From SpSt-398 sp041752235 (GTDB taxonomy: Bacteria; Bacteroidota; Bacteroidia; Chitinophagales; Chitinophagaceae): a stretch of DNA of 64,000 nucleotides. Below, in pieces: positions 33,754 to 42,316 of this stretch. The stretch spans positions 13,637 to 77,636 of the forward strand of contig JBGSHM010000007.1 of the NCBI GenBank assembly GCA_041752235.1. The letters run 5' to 3'. The position numbers and the translations under genes are program-made. Every line of letters starts with the position of its first letter. Position 1 is the first letter of the stretch. The notes under the pieces were generated by a model. The model made no database searches and was not told where the DNA came from. It worked only from the letters and a program-made list of their open reading frames with translations.

Positions 33754-35604
33754 ATGCGCAAGTTCTCTTTGTTATTGTTCGGTTTTTTTGTTTTTGCCCA
33801 ATCGCTTGATGCGCAATCAGGCCGGTGGCAGCAGAAAGTTAAGTACAACATGGACATTGACATGAACGTGACCACCAACCAGTTCACGGGTAAACAGAAA
33901 CTGGAGTATTGGAATAATTCACCGGACACACTGACACGTGTATTTTACCATCTTTATTTCAATGCCTTTCAACCGGGAAGCATGATGGATGAGCGAAGCC
34001 GTCACCAGGGAACCGTAAAACTCGGAAACCGCCCCGATTGGGATGGCCGTGTGCGGGACAGGATATCCAAACTGAAACCCGAAGAGATCGGGTATCAAAA
34101 GATCAATTCCCTGAAGATGAATGGTAAGCCACAGTCTTTTGAAATGAAGGAGACCATTCTTGAAGTAAAATTGGATAAACCCATTTTGCCCGGAGGCAAA
34201 GTAGTTTTTGATATGGATTTTGAAGCACAAGTGCCTTTACAGATCCGTCGCAGCGGACGCGATAACCCGAGTACCAAAGTGCGTTATTCGATGAGCCAAT
34301 GGTATCCAAAAATGTGTGAGTACGATGAGGAAGGCTGGCATCCCACGCCCTATGTGGCCCGCGAGTTCTATGGTATCTGGGGCGATTTTGATGTGCGTAT
34401 CTCCATTGACAAAAACTACATTTTGGGCGGTTCTGGTTATTTACAAAATGCCAATGAGATCGGTTATGGATATGAAGATGCCGGGGTGAAAGTGGCTGCC
34501 CCCAAAGGCGAAAAATTAACCTGGCATTTCTCCGCACCCAATGTGCATGATTTTGTTTGGGCAGCCGATCCTGAATTCAAACACATGACCCGGAAAGTGA
34601 AGAATGACCTCGTCCTTCATTTGCTGTATAAAAAAGGGGCCAACAATCCCGCTACCTGGGAAAAGATCCTCGATGATGCGGAGAAGGTTTTACCATTTAT
34701 TGAAAAAACTTTTGGGGAGTATCCCTACAAACAATATTCCTTTATCCATGGTGGTGATGGAGGTATGGAATACCCCATGGCAACTTTACTGGCCTCACCG
34801 GGTGCCTGGCTTCATGAATGGATGCACAGTTGGTATCAGATGATGCTGGGGACAAACGAATCACTCTATGCCTGGATGGATGAAGGGTTTACCAGCTATG
34901 CGGATTCAAGGGCCATGGCCTTTTTGGAGGGAGGATCGAACCCCTATCCGCAAGAGGACAGCTACAACGGATATTATGCCCTTGTACGTTCCGGATTGGA
35001 AGAGCCGATGTCCACCCATGCCGATCATTTCAACACCAATTATGCCTATAGTTTAGCTGCCTATTCCAAAGGGGCGGTATTTATGGAGCAATTGGGATAC
35101 ATCGTTGGGGCAGAAACAAGGGACCGTATACTGCTGGAGTATTATAAGCAATGGAGGTATAAACATCCCAACCTGAATGATTTTCTCAAGATCGCAGAAA
35201 AAGCCAGCCAGATGAAACTGGATTGGTATAAAGAATACTGGGTGTATACGACTAAAACGATCGATTATGCGATCGATAGCCTTTGGCAGGATGGAAAGGG
35301 TACCAAGATCCGGTTGCGTCGGATTGGTGAAATGCCCATGCCGATCGATCTGCAGATCACCACCTGTGATGGCAGCTCCGAACTGCATTATGTTCCGCTC
35401 TATGATATGTTTGGTGAAAAACCGGCTGAACAAGGTGCACCTGCCCGTTCAGTTCATCCTTCCTGGAAATGGACCCACGAAACCTATGTGCTTGAGACCA
35501 ATCGTAAACTCACAGATATTACCCTGATTCAGATCGACCCGACCCGAAGAATGGCAGATATTGAGTCAAAAAACAACAAACTTGAATTGAAATGGCCTGA
35601 ATAG
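33754..35604 (+). CDS. Secreted M1 family (gluzincin) aminopeptidase
   Basis: Exported zinc aminopeptidase of 616 residues. Signal peptide MRKFSLLLFGFFVFAQSLDA, N-terminal beta-sandwich domain (about 25-260) and catalytic thermolysin-like domain. The GGMEYPMATL motif (GxMEN-like, substrate N terminus) lies near residue 337, the zinc motif HEWMHSW near 353 and the third ligand Glu in WMDEGFTSY near 377, a normal HExxH-x18-E spacing. Likely digests peptides in the periplasm. Start ATG 33754; a TTG three codons upstream is in frame. Ends before the terminator at 35637. Confidence 0.92.
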   Translation: MRKFSLLLFGFFVFAQSLDAQSGRWQQKVKYNMDIDMNVTTNQFTGKQKLEYWNNSPDTLTRVFYHLYFNAFQPGSMMDERSRHQGTVKLGNRPDWDGRVRDRISKLKPEEIGYQKINSLKMNGKPQSFEMKETILEVKLDKPILPGGKVVFDMDFEAQVPLQIRRSGRDNPSTKVRYSMSQWYPKMCEYDEEGWHPTPYVAREFYGIWGDFDVRISIDKNYILGGSGYLQNANEIGYGYEDAGVKVAAPKGEKLTWHFSAPNVHDFVWAADPEFKHMTRKVKNDLVLHLLYKKGANNPATWEKILDDAEKVLPFIEKTFGEYPYKQYSFIHGGDGGMEYPMATLLASPGAWLHEWMHSWYQMMLGTNESLYAWMDEGFTSYADSRAMAFLEGGSNPYPQEDSYNGYYALVRSGLEEPMSTHADHFNTNYAYSLAAYSKGAVFMEQLGYIVGAETRDRILLEYYKQWRYKHPNLNDFLKIAEKASQMKLDWYKEYWVYTTKTIDYAIDSLWQDGKGTKIRLRRIGEMPMPIDLQITTCDGSSELHYVPLYDMFGEKPAEQGAPARSVHPSWKWTHETYVLETNRKLTDITLIQIDPTRRMADIESKNNKLELKWPE

Positions 35605-35636
35605 GTCACATAGATTTTTCGAACATATATAATGGC

Positions 35637-35667
35637 AAAACCCTCCGTAAGGAGGGTTTTGGTTTTT
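35637..35667 (+). terminator. Rho-independent terminator after the M1 peptidase gene
   Basis: AAAACCCTCC (35637-35646), loop GTAA, GGAGGGTTTT (35651-35660), followed by GGTTTTTG. Confidence 0.9.
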
Positions 35668-35783
35668 GATCAAGGCCCCGGAGGGGACTTTTGCTTGCCA
35701 GAGAATAAGGTTTACGATTAATAGTTTGAACAAGCTGCAATTAATATGCTGGACTAAAGGTATTTAGAGCAGACATACCCCCA

Positions 35784-35803
35784 AATACCACTTTAGTGGT
35801 ATT
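35784..35803. promoter_or_regulatory. Palindrome AATACCACT-TT-AGTGGTATT behind the orphan regulator gene
   Basis: Perfect 9-bp arms with a TT spacer (35784-35803), followed by further T on the plus strand. A similar element, AATACCACTTT-CC-GGTATT, stands at 36516-36535 on the other side of the regulator gene, which suggests protein binding, although a terminator role is possible. Confidence 0.5.
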
Positions 35804-35834
35804 TTTTGCTAAAATGAGTAAGTGTAATCACTTA

Positions 35835-36482
35835 TTAGTTGGTTTCACGCCCAAAATAGCGATTTACAGCCGCCACCCTATTATTGACATGCAATTTTTC
35901 GTAGATATGATACACATGTTTCCTTACCGTCTCCTGGCTAATGAATAATTCGGCGGCGATTTCTTTGTACATGAGTCCGCGCGATAGGAGTTCCAGGATT
36001 TCTTTTTCGCGATTGGAGAGGTCATCAATCCCTTCCTGCGATTTGGGGGCTTGTTGGTGTTGGAAGGTAAATACCACTTTTCTTGCGATCTGGCTGCTCA
36101 TGGGTGCGCCACCTTCATTGAGGTCTTTGATGGCTTCAAGCATTTTTGCCGGGGCTGTTTTCTTGAGGATATATCCACTGGCGCCGGCTCTCAGGGCCTC
36201 AAAAATTTTCTCATCTTCTTCATAGACAGTACACATCATGAAATTGGTCATCGGAACACGGGGCTTTAGTTCGCGTACACAGTCGATTCCACTTTCATCA
36301 CTGTTGAGATTGATATCCATGAGTACAACATTGGGCATCAGTTCGGGGATGCGTTCCAGGGCTTCACGTGGGGTGGACATGGTGCCGATACACTTGTACC
36401 CCTCCGACATGCCGATGATCTCCTCCAGTGCACAACGGAGGTCGCGGTTGTCGTCAACAATGCAAACCGTTATTTCATTCAT
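35835..36482 (-). CDS. NarL/FixJ-type response regulator (orphan)
   Basis: DNA-binding two-component regulator of 215 residues. Receiver domain 1-125 with acidic D10/D11, phospho-acceptor D56 in VVLMDINL, and K109-region KK in ASGYILKKTAPAKM. Linker, then LuxR-type helix-turn-helix with LSNREKEILELLSRGLMYKEIA and ISQETVRKHVYHIYEKLHV. Start ATG 36482 (MNEITVCIVDD); the frame is open seven codons further. No histidine kinase gene is adjacent, so its partner is unknown. TGACCTTTG at about 36487-36495 is the probable -7 region, and repeats of AATACC-N7/8-GGTATT flank the gene, suggesting autoregulation. Confidence 0.92.
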   Translation of the reverse strand: MNEITVCIVDDNRDLRCALEEIIGMSEGYKCIGTMSTPREALERIPELMPNVVLMDINLNSDESGIDCVRELKPRVPMTNFMMCTVYEEDEKIFEALRAGASGYILKKTAPAKMLEAIKDLNEGGAPMSSQIARKVVFTFQHQQAPKSQEGIDDLSNREKEILELLSRGLMYKEIAAELFISQETVRKHVYHIYEKLHVNNRVAAVNRYFGRETN

Positions 36483-36515
36483 AGGGCAAAGGTCAAGATT
36501 CAACCGGGTTTCACC

Positions 36516-36538
36516 AATACCACTTTCCGGTATTTTTG
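36516..36538. promoter_or_regulatory. AATACCACTTTCCGGTATT element upstream of the regulator gene
   Basis: AATACC / GGTATT half-sites with a 7-nt spacer, about 20 nt upstream of the probable -7 box, where an activator or repressor would bind. It shares AATACCACTTT and GGTATTTTT with the palindrome at 35784-35803. Confidence 0.5.
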
Positions 36539-36554
36539 ATAGCGGGTTTTGGCG

Positions 36555-37208
36555 CTACAGAGGTACGTAGACAACAAATTTTTCGCGGAAAAATTCCTCG
36601 GAGAAGATATCGTGGATTTCCATCAGGCGTGGTCGGGTTCCACTTTCCTGAATCTCAGCGGCCAGATCGCCACCTTTCAAACAGATCAACCCATGTTGGG
36701 AGGTAGATTCAGCCTGGGGCTTGCTCTTTTTCAATAAGGGTTTCCCCCATTTCCACAATTCACCAAGCGGAGCCACCGCCCTTGACACCACAAAATCAAA
36801 TTTTCGGTTTTTGATCTCCTCCGCGCGTGTATGTTGGATAGTGACATTTTGGAGCCCGATACCTTCCGCCACGGCTTCTACCACCTTGAGTTTTTTACCG
36901 ATGCTATCCACCAGGTGAAACTTTACTTCGGGGAAGAAAATTGCCAAAGGGATTCCGGGAAAACCGCCTCCGGTTCCGATATCAATGATCGCTGTTCCAG
37001 GTTCAAATTCAAACACAGCGGCGATGGAAAGCGAATGGAGTACATGCTTTTCATACAACCCTTCAATATCCTTACGCGAAATAACATTGATCTTCTCATT
37101 CCATTCCTGGTAGAGTGGGCCCAGTTGGGTAAGTTGATCCAGTTGTTCCGGTGTAAAATCGGCGAAGTACCGGGTGATCAGTTCCAGGTTTGACGGGGTC
37201 TTTTCCAT
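36555..37208 (-). CDS. rsmG: 16S rRNA (guanine527-N7)-methyltransferase RsmG
   Basis: Methylates G527 of 16S rRNA with SAM. 217 residues. Motif I of the Rossmann domain is DIGTGGGFPGIPLAIFFP, preceded by the family mark LYQEWNEKINVISRKD and KHVLHSLSIAAVF. Start ATG 37208 (MEKTPSNLELI) is the conserved one; the frame extends upstream into the neighbouring glycosyltransferase gene. It overlaps the end of that gene by 31 nt on the same strand, so translational coupling is likely. CATCTTTG at 37226-37219 is a possible own promoter. Confidence 0.95.
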   Translation of the reverse strand: MEKTPSNLELITRYFADFTPEQLDQLTQLGPLYQEWNEKINVISRKDIEGLYEKHVLHSLSIAAVFEFEPGTAIIDIGTGGGFPGIPLAIFFPEVKFHLVDSIGKKLKVVEAVAEGIGLQNVTIQHTRAEEIKNRKFDFVVSRAVAPLGELWKWGKPLLKKSKPQAESTSQHGLICLKGGDLAAEIQESGTRPRLMEIHDIFSEEFFREKFVVYVPL

Positions 37209-38314
37209 AATGCCGGGGCAAAGATGATATAATAAAAGAACATCCAAAGGTCAAACAACAGAAACAGCGGGAAAAGATCTTTTTCATTCAGCCGTTTCAT
37301 CGCAAAATAATACACGACACCTTGTACAAGTAGGCGGGCTCCAAAAACGATCAGGGATAATTGCCAATCATAAAAAAGGGCCGAAACCACCAGCAGCGGA
37401 TAAAAAAGAAAGGAACTGAACGAATACAATCCAAGCAGGAATTTATGCAAGGGCTTGTAGTAGCGAGAGGTAGAATAGTGCCGGGTCTTCTGGTTCATCC
37501 AGGCCTTCCAGGTTTGCTTAGGATAGGAGAGGGTAAATGCTTCTTGATCGAGGACTACGGCTGTATTTCGTTTGTTGGCTGCTTTATTGACAAAAAGGTC
37601 ATCATCCCCTCCGGGTATGTGATTGATGGAAGAGAACCCTTTGTGCCGCATGAAAACATCTTTTTTATACGAAAGGTTACGGCCTACACCCATATAAGGT
37701 ATACCCGCCAATGCATAGCTGAGGTATTGGATAGCTGAATGAAAGGTTTCAAAACGAATGATCTTATTGAGCAGTCCTGATTTTTTGTGGTAGGCGCCAT
37801 AACTCAATACGATCTCTGTTTGCTCATCATAGGCATCCTGCATTTTTTGTACCCAATGCTCACTCGCGGGAACGCAATCGGCATCGGTCAACAGCAGCAC
37901 CTCGTATTTGGATTCCTTGATCCCGATGGACAATGGGTATTTTTTACCACTGATCAATTTGGCTTCCTGGGTCAATTCCACCACATGGATGCGGTCCTTG
38001 AAAGTCTTTTTTAATTCCTGAAGTATATACTTTGAATCATCCAATGAATTGTCATTGACCACTACGACCTGATAGGTGGAGGGGTATTGTTGGACTAAAA
38101 GTCCGGGAACATTTCGCGCGAGGTGTTCGTCCTCATCCCGGGCACAGACCACCACCGATACCGGGTGTTGCTGGTATCTTTCCCGTTGTTTACGCCGATA
38201 GAAAGACACTCTCGTAAAAAAGAAAAGGTAATAGAACAACTGGATAAATGCCACGACCGCCAGGGCGATAAAGAGAATAAGCGGCCAGTTTTGGAGTAGT
38301 TCCGGAAAATCCAT
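37178..38314 (-). CDS. Membrane-bound family 2 glycosyltransferase
   Basis: 378-residue GT2 protein. N-terminal membrane helix (about 10-35), GT-A domain with VSVVVCARDEDEHLARNV, VVVVNDNSLDDSKYIL, the DxD-type LLTDADCVPASEHW, the GGDDDLFVNKAA acceptor-base region and QKTRHYSTSRYYK (QxxRW-like), then two to three C-terminal helices. This order is that of processive or polysaccharide-type GT2 enzymes. Start ATG 38314 (MDFPELLQNW); the open frame upstream reads antisense through tgt and is discarded. Divergent from tgt (94 bp). Confidence 0.9.
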   Translation of the reverse strand: MDFPELLQNWPLILFIALAVVAFIQLFYYLFFFTRVSFYRRKQRERYQQHPVSVVVCARDEDEHLARNVPGLLVQQYPSTYQVVVVNDNSLDDSKYILQELKKTFKDRIHVVELTQEAKLISGKKYPLSIGIKESKYEVLLLTDADCVPASEHWVQKMQDAYDEQTEIVLSYGAYHKKSGLLNKIIRFETFHSAIQYLSYALAGIPYMGVGRNLSYKKDVFMRHKGFSSINHIPGGDDDLFVNKAANKRNTAVVLDQEAFTLSYPKQTWKAWMNQKTRHYSTSRYYKPLHKFLLGLYSFSSFLFYPLLVVSALFYDWQLSLIVFGARLLVQGVVYYFAMKRLNEKDLFPLFLLFDLWMFFYYIIFAPALWKRPRQTWN

Positions 38315-38408
38315 AACTGCGAAAATAGCATGGGTGCAGCAGGGCAGCCCGGTAAATGATTTCACAAATGTTAATAAATTATGAAGTGGAGATTGGATAT
38401 TTGCAGTT

Positions 38409-39548
38409 ATGGCTGCGTTGAAATTCAGTTTAGGGGCTACCTGTAAGGATACCAAGGCCCGTTCCGGAACCGTGGTGACTGACCATGGGAGCATCCCGAC
38501 TCCGATCTTTATGCCGGTGGGAACTGTAGGGAGTGTAAAGGCGGTTTCCCAACAAATGTTGCAGGAGGAGGTAAAGGCCTCGATCATCCTGGGCAATACC
38601 TATCATCTTTATTTAAGACCGGGTTTAACTCTGCTGGAACAGGCGGGCGGCTTACATCGGTTTATGCATTGGGACCGGCCCATTTTGACCGATAGTGGCG
38701 GTTACCAGGTCTTTTCGCTTTCCGGTACCCGAAAGATCAAGGAAGAAGGTGTCACTTTTCAGAGCCATATCGACGGAAGCAAACATCTGTTTTCGCCGGA
38801 AAAGGTCATGGATATTCAGCGTTCCATCGGTGGTGATATCATCATGGCTTTTGATGAATGTCCACCGGGAGGTAGTGACTATACCTATGCACGCACCAGC
38901 ATGGAACTAACCCACCGTTGGCTTGACCGATGTGTAAAACAGTTTGCCGACACCCCGGATAAGTATGGGTACACCCAGAACCTTTTTCCCATCGTGCAGG
39001 GTGGTACATTCAAAGACCTGCGAAAGCAGTCCTGTGAATATATTTCCGCCAAGGATGCCACCGGGAACGCGATCGGCGGATTAAGTGTGGGCGAACCCGA
39101 ACCGGTGATGTACGAGATCTGCGAATGGTGTTGTGATCACCTGCCAACCGACAAACCGCGTTACCTGATGGGCGTGGGAACCCCCTGGAATATCCTGGAA
39201 TGTATCGGTATGGGAGTGGATATGTTTGACTGTGTGATGCCCACCCGAAACGGCCGAAATGCGATGCTCTTTACCTCCAATGGCGTGATCAATATTGATA
39301 ACAAGAAATGGGAATTCGACCTGTCACCCATTGATGAAGGAATCGGTTGTGCCTTTAGCGAATATTATTCAAAAGCCTATCTCCGTCATTTGATTAAGTC
39401 AAAAGAAATATTGGGGTTGACCATTGCCAGCGTACACAACCTTGCCTTTTATTTGTGGCTGGTTGCCGAGGCCCGCAAACAAATCGAGCAAGGCAGCTTT
39501 GCGGTATGGAAAAAAGAAATGGTGGAGCGAGTGAAGCGAAGACTTTAA
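38409..39548 (+). CDS. tgt: tRNA-guanine transglycosylase (queuine/preQ1)
   Basis: Exchanges G34 for a queuosine precursor in GUN-anticodon tRNAs. 379 residues. N-terminal TPIFMPVGTVGSVKAVS, DSGGYQVFSLSG with the substrate-binding Asp, FDECPPG, GGLSVGEP, and the nucleophile Asp in DMFDCVMPTRNGRN are all present. The usual zinc site CxCxxC before YSKAYLRH is not: here the stretch reads DEGIGCAFSEYYSKAYLRHL, with one Cys left. From memory, other Bacteroidota TGTs share this loss. GATATTTG at 38396-38403, 5 nt before the ATG, is a probable promoter box. Confidence 0.95.
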   Translation: MAALKFSLGATCKDTKARSGTVVTDHGSIPTPIFMPVGTVGSVKAVSQQMLQEEVKASIILGNTYHLYLRPGLTLLEQAGGLHRFMHWDRPILTDSGGYQVFSLSGTRKIKEEGVTFQSHIDGSKHLFSPEKVMDIQRSIGGDIIMAFDECPPGGSDYTYARTSMELTHRWLDRCVKQFADTPDKYGYTQNLFPIVQGGTFKDLRKQSCEYISAKDATGNAIGGLSVGEPEPVMYEICEWCCDHLPTDKPRYLMGVGTPWNILECIGMGVDMFDCVMPTRNGRNAMLFTSNGVINIDNKKWEFDLSPIDEGIGCAFSEYYSKAYLRHLIKSKEILGLTIASVHNLAFYLWLVAEARKQIEQGSFAVWKKEMVERVKRRL

Positions 39549-39645
39549 AATAAGGAATAAGAAACGGAAAATAAGGAATAAGGAAGGGAGGGACATTATT
39601 CTCCTACTTCCTTATTCCTTATTTTCCGTTTCTTATTCCTTATTT
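39548..39645. repeat. 39-bp perfect inverted repeat between tgt and the TonB-type receptor gene
   Basis: Left arm 39548-39586 and right arm 39607-39645 are exact reverse complements (words AAATAAGGAATAAG, GAAACGGAAA, ATAAGGAATAAGGAAG); spacer 20 nt. The left arm begins at the last base of the tgt stop; the right arm includes the last codons and the TAA of the convergent receptor gene. Confidence 0.97.
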
Positions 39646-42113
39646 CCTTGCTGCCCGATTCCTCCTGCACCTCCACTACCCACGCGTTTGCTCTCATCAT
39701 CCACACCGGTATTTCGCTGGCGGGCGGCTTTTACCTGGTTGCTACCAAAGCGGTAGGTAAAGTTGATTTTGAACTGACGGCTTTCAAAGTTGCCGCTGGC
39801 CACGGTAAGTTGTCCGGCGAAATTGCTGGATCCTTTCCACCGCAAGGTGCGGAAGATATCACTAACCGAAGCCTTCAGGTTTCCTTTTCCTTTCAGAATA
39901 TTTTTTTGCAGGCCTGCATCGATCGAATAGATCCGGCGGCTTTCAAAAGTACCTTGCCAGATGCTGGGGGCCGCATACCAGCCACTCAACTCACCGGTCC
40001 AGGCTTTCTTCTTGCCAAATTTGATGGTGTTCTGCATATAAAAAGTAAAGGAGAACACATCCAGGTCGATCTTGCGTGAACCACCTCCAAAATCAGCCTG
40101 GTACATGGAGTAATAGGTATTGAGGTTCATAAAGGCCATATACGATTTGTACATGAACGGATAACTCAGGTTCAGGCTGATGATATCCTGGTTGGCCAGG
40201 TTCTCTTTGGTAATAAATGATTTTGAATTTTCAGTAGTGTCTACCAACTGCGTGAACATATCTGCCACATGGCTATAGTTCAGGGTGGCAGTCAGTTTGT
40301 ATTTATAAACATGCGTGATGCCAAAACTATTGGTGTACTGAGGCAGCAGGTCGGTATTTCCTTTCTGGAAAGTGTATTCATCCAATTTGAATTCAAAGGG
40401 GTTTAAATCCTGATAGGCGGGACGGTCGATCCGGCGGCTATAGGTAAAACTCCATTGCTTCATCGGGTTCTTGTTAAACGTCACTGAGGCGCTGGGGAAG
40501 AGGTTGGTATAATTCCGGTCGAGCGGAGTAGTACCACTTCCTTCATTAATGCTGCCATTGGAAAACAAAGCATAGGATTCGCCCTTGTTGTTGGTATTTT
40601 CCAAACGAAGGCCTGCCTGGATGGCAAACCCTTTAAAGGATTTATTATAATTCACATACAGGGCATTGATGTTTTCCGTGTAATCAAAATGGTTACTCCG
40701 GTCAACATCCAGATCCTTGGAATTTCCGATCACATTAAAGCGGGCAAAATTGTTGGAGGTACTTACCACGGAGGTCTTTAACCCAACACCCAGTTTGCCG
40801 CCTTTATAAGGTTGCTCATAATCGGCTTTAAAGGTATAGATGTCAATATCCGTGGGAGAAACGAAATTGTAGATCGCCTGGCTCAGTTGATTGGTCATTG
40901 TTGGATCAAAATACACATTGGGTTGAAGCTGATCGGATTTGATCCGGAACAGACCATAGTCGGCATCCATATTCAGTTCACGCCCGGCTGTATCGACATA
41001 GCGGTAGTTCAGGTTAAAATTGACATTGTGCCTTTTGTTCTCTGATTCATTGTTGGCAGTAAGAATACGGTCAACTAAACCGGTTGGAATATAGGAGATC
41101 GGGGTTTTGCTATCCGTCTTCATTTCGTTCTGGCTGATATTTCCATTGATCAGCACACCGATCGTGCTTTTATTATTGAGGAAAAGATCAGCCCCGGCTT
41201 TGAAACCATGGCTCTTGTTCCGCCCAAACATCGTATTGCGTTGATCAAAGAGGGTGTCCAGTTGCTCCCGGTACAGTAAGAACTGATTGGTATTCTTATT
41301 CCAATTGTAATTGTAACTGCCAAAGATATTGATCCCCTTGTCACGGTGGTTCAGGTTAATACCACCATTGTATTTGGGGAATGTCCCGATATTGTAACCG
41401 GCATTCATGGATCCATTGGTACCAAAGGATTTATTCTTCTTCAACCGGATATTGATGATACCTGCGTTACCGGCAGCATCATATTTGGCAGAAGGGTTGG
41501 TAATGATCTCAATGGTTTCGATCTGTGAAGATTGCATGCTCTTGAGATAGGCCGTAAGATCGGCTCCGGAAAGTGGGGAAGGTTTTCCGTCAATATACAC
41601 TTGCACTCCATTTTTCCCGGAGAGACTGATATTGTCATCTTTATCCAATTGCACACCGGGTGATTTGCGTAAGAGTTCCAGCGCGTCATTGCCCACGGCA
41701 TTGATCGTACCTTCCACATTCACCACCATTTTATCGGCTTTTACTTCGATCATGGGTTTGCGAGCCACAACGGTAACATTCTGCAGGCTGGTACCTTGTT
41801 TTTGCATGGTCAATACAGGTACTTGTGATTCACCTGAATTTTTGTGGGAAAAAACGGCTGTTTTTGCGGTTTCATGTCCTACGTGTGTAAACTGCACATA
41901 GTAGTTCCCTTCCCCAATTCCGGCGAACTCGTAATTGCCTTCTGTGTTGGTCACGGTAAATTTTACCAGGGAGGAATCATTGGCGCGGTGCAAAGTGGTA
42001 TTTGCAGCGGCCAGGGGTTTACCATTCTCGTCTTTTACCATCCCTTTGATGGATTGAGCCTGGGTACTGAGGGTTAGGATAAGGCCTAACAGGCCTGTTA
42101 GCATTCGTTTCAT
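39633..42113 (-). CDS. TonB-dependent receptor-like outer-membrane beta-barrel protein
   Basis: 826-residue outer-membrane protein. Signal peptide MKRMLTGLLGLILTLSTQAQ, carboxypeptidase-regulatory-like domain (about 21-105), plug (VTVVARKPMIEVKADKMVVN near 115, then DNISLSGKNGVQVYIDGKPS) and a 22-strand-type barrel of the outer membrane beta-barrel family 3, with YSRRIDRPAYQDLNPFEF near residue 610. Substrate unknown. Start ATG 42113; the frame continues to 42302, but that part lacks a signal. The C terminus (GNKE) is encoded inside the inverted repeat, so it is probably not functional barrel sequence. Confidence 0.9.
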   Translation of the reverse strand: MKRMLTGLLGLILTLSTQAQSIKGMVKDENGKPLAAANTTLHRANDSSLVKFTVTNTEGNYEFAGIGEGNYYVQFTHVGHETAKTAVFSHKNSGESQVPVLTMQKQGTSLQNVTVVARKPMIEVKADKMVVNVEGTINAVGNDALELLRKSPGVQLDKDDNISLSGKNGVQVYIDGKPSPLSGADLTAYLKSMQSSQIETIEIITNPSAKYDAAGNAGIINIRLKKNKSFGTNGSMNAGYNIGTFPKYNGGINLNHRDKGINIFGSYNYNWNKNTNQFLLYREQLDTLFDQRNTMFGRNKSHGFKAGADLFLNNKSTIGVLINGNISQNEMKTDSKTPISYIPTGLVDRILTANNESENKRHNVNFNLNYRYVDTAGRELNMDADYGLFRIKSDQLQPNVYFDPTMTNQLSQAIYNFVSPTDIDIYTFKADYEQPYKGGKLGVGLKTSVVSTSNNFARFNVIGNSKDLDVDRSNHFDYTENINALYVNYNKSFKGFAIQAGLRLENTNNKGESYALFSNGSINEGSGTTPLDRNYTNLFPSASVTFNKNPMKQWSFTYSRRIDRPAYQDLNPFEFKLDEYTFQKGNTDLLPQYTNSFGITHVYKYKLTATLNYSHVADMFTQLVDTTENSKSFITKENLANQDIISLNLSYPFMYKSYMAFMNLNTYYSMYQADFGGGSRKIDLDVFSFTFYMQNTIKFGKKKAWTGELSGWYAAPSIWQGTFESRRIYSIDAGLQKNILKGKGNLKASVSDIFRTLRWKGSSNFAGQLTVASGNFESRQFKINFTYRFGSNQVKAARQRNTGVDDESKRVGSGGAGGIGQQGNKE

Positions 42114-42316
42114 GTTAAGTCGTTTCTCTGTTTGTCGTTGAGGGAGCAAAAATATTTCAGGGAAAGGGGCTTTTTCAACCAAAAACCGACCAACGGAAGA
42201 AAAACTGACACGAAAGGTAAATTTCCACGAAGGAAGCGCGTCACTATGGCGATTTAGGGGATTCCTAACAGGCATTCGCCCGGGTTTTTGGGTAATATTC
42301 ATTTACTTCGCAGCGG

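Noticed and set aside
38315..38596. 94-residue N-terminal extension of the GT2 protein
   Set aside because: Runs antisense through the tgt start region; no similarity to the family and an ATG before a membrane helix fits better.
42114..42302. 63-residue extension of the outer-membrane receptor
   Set aside because: Lacks a signal peptide, while the ATG at 42113 begins a clear one.
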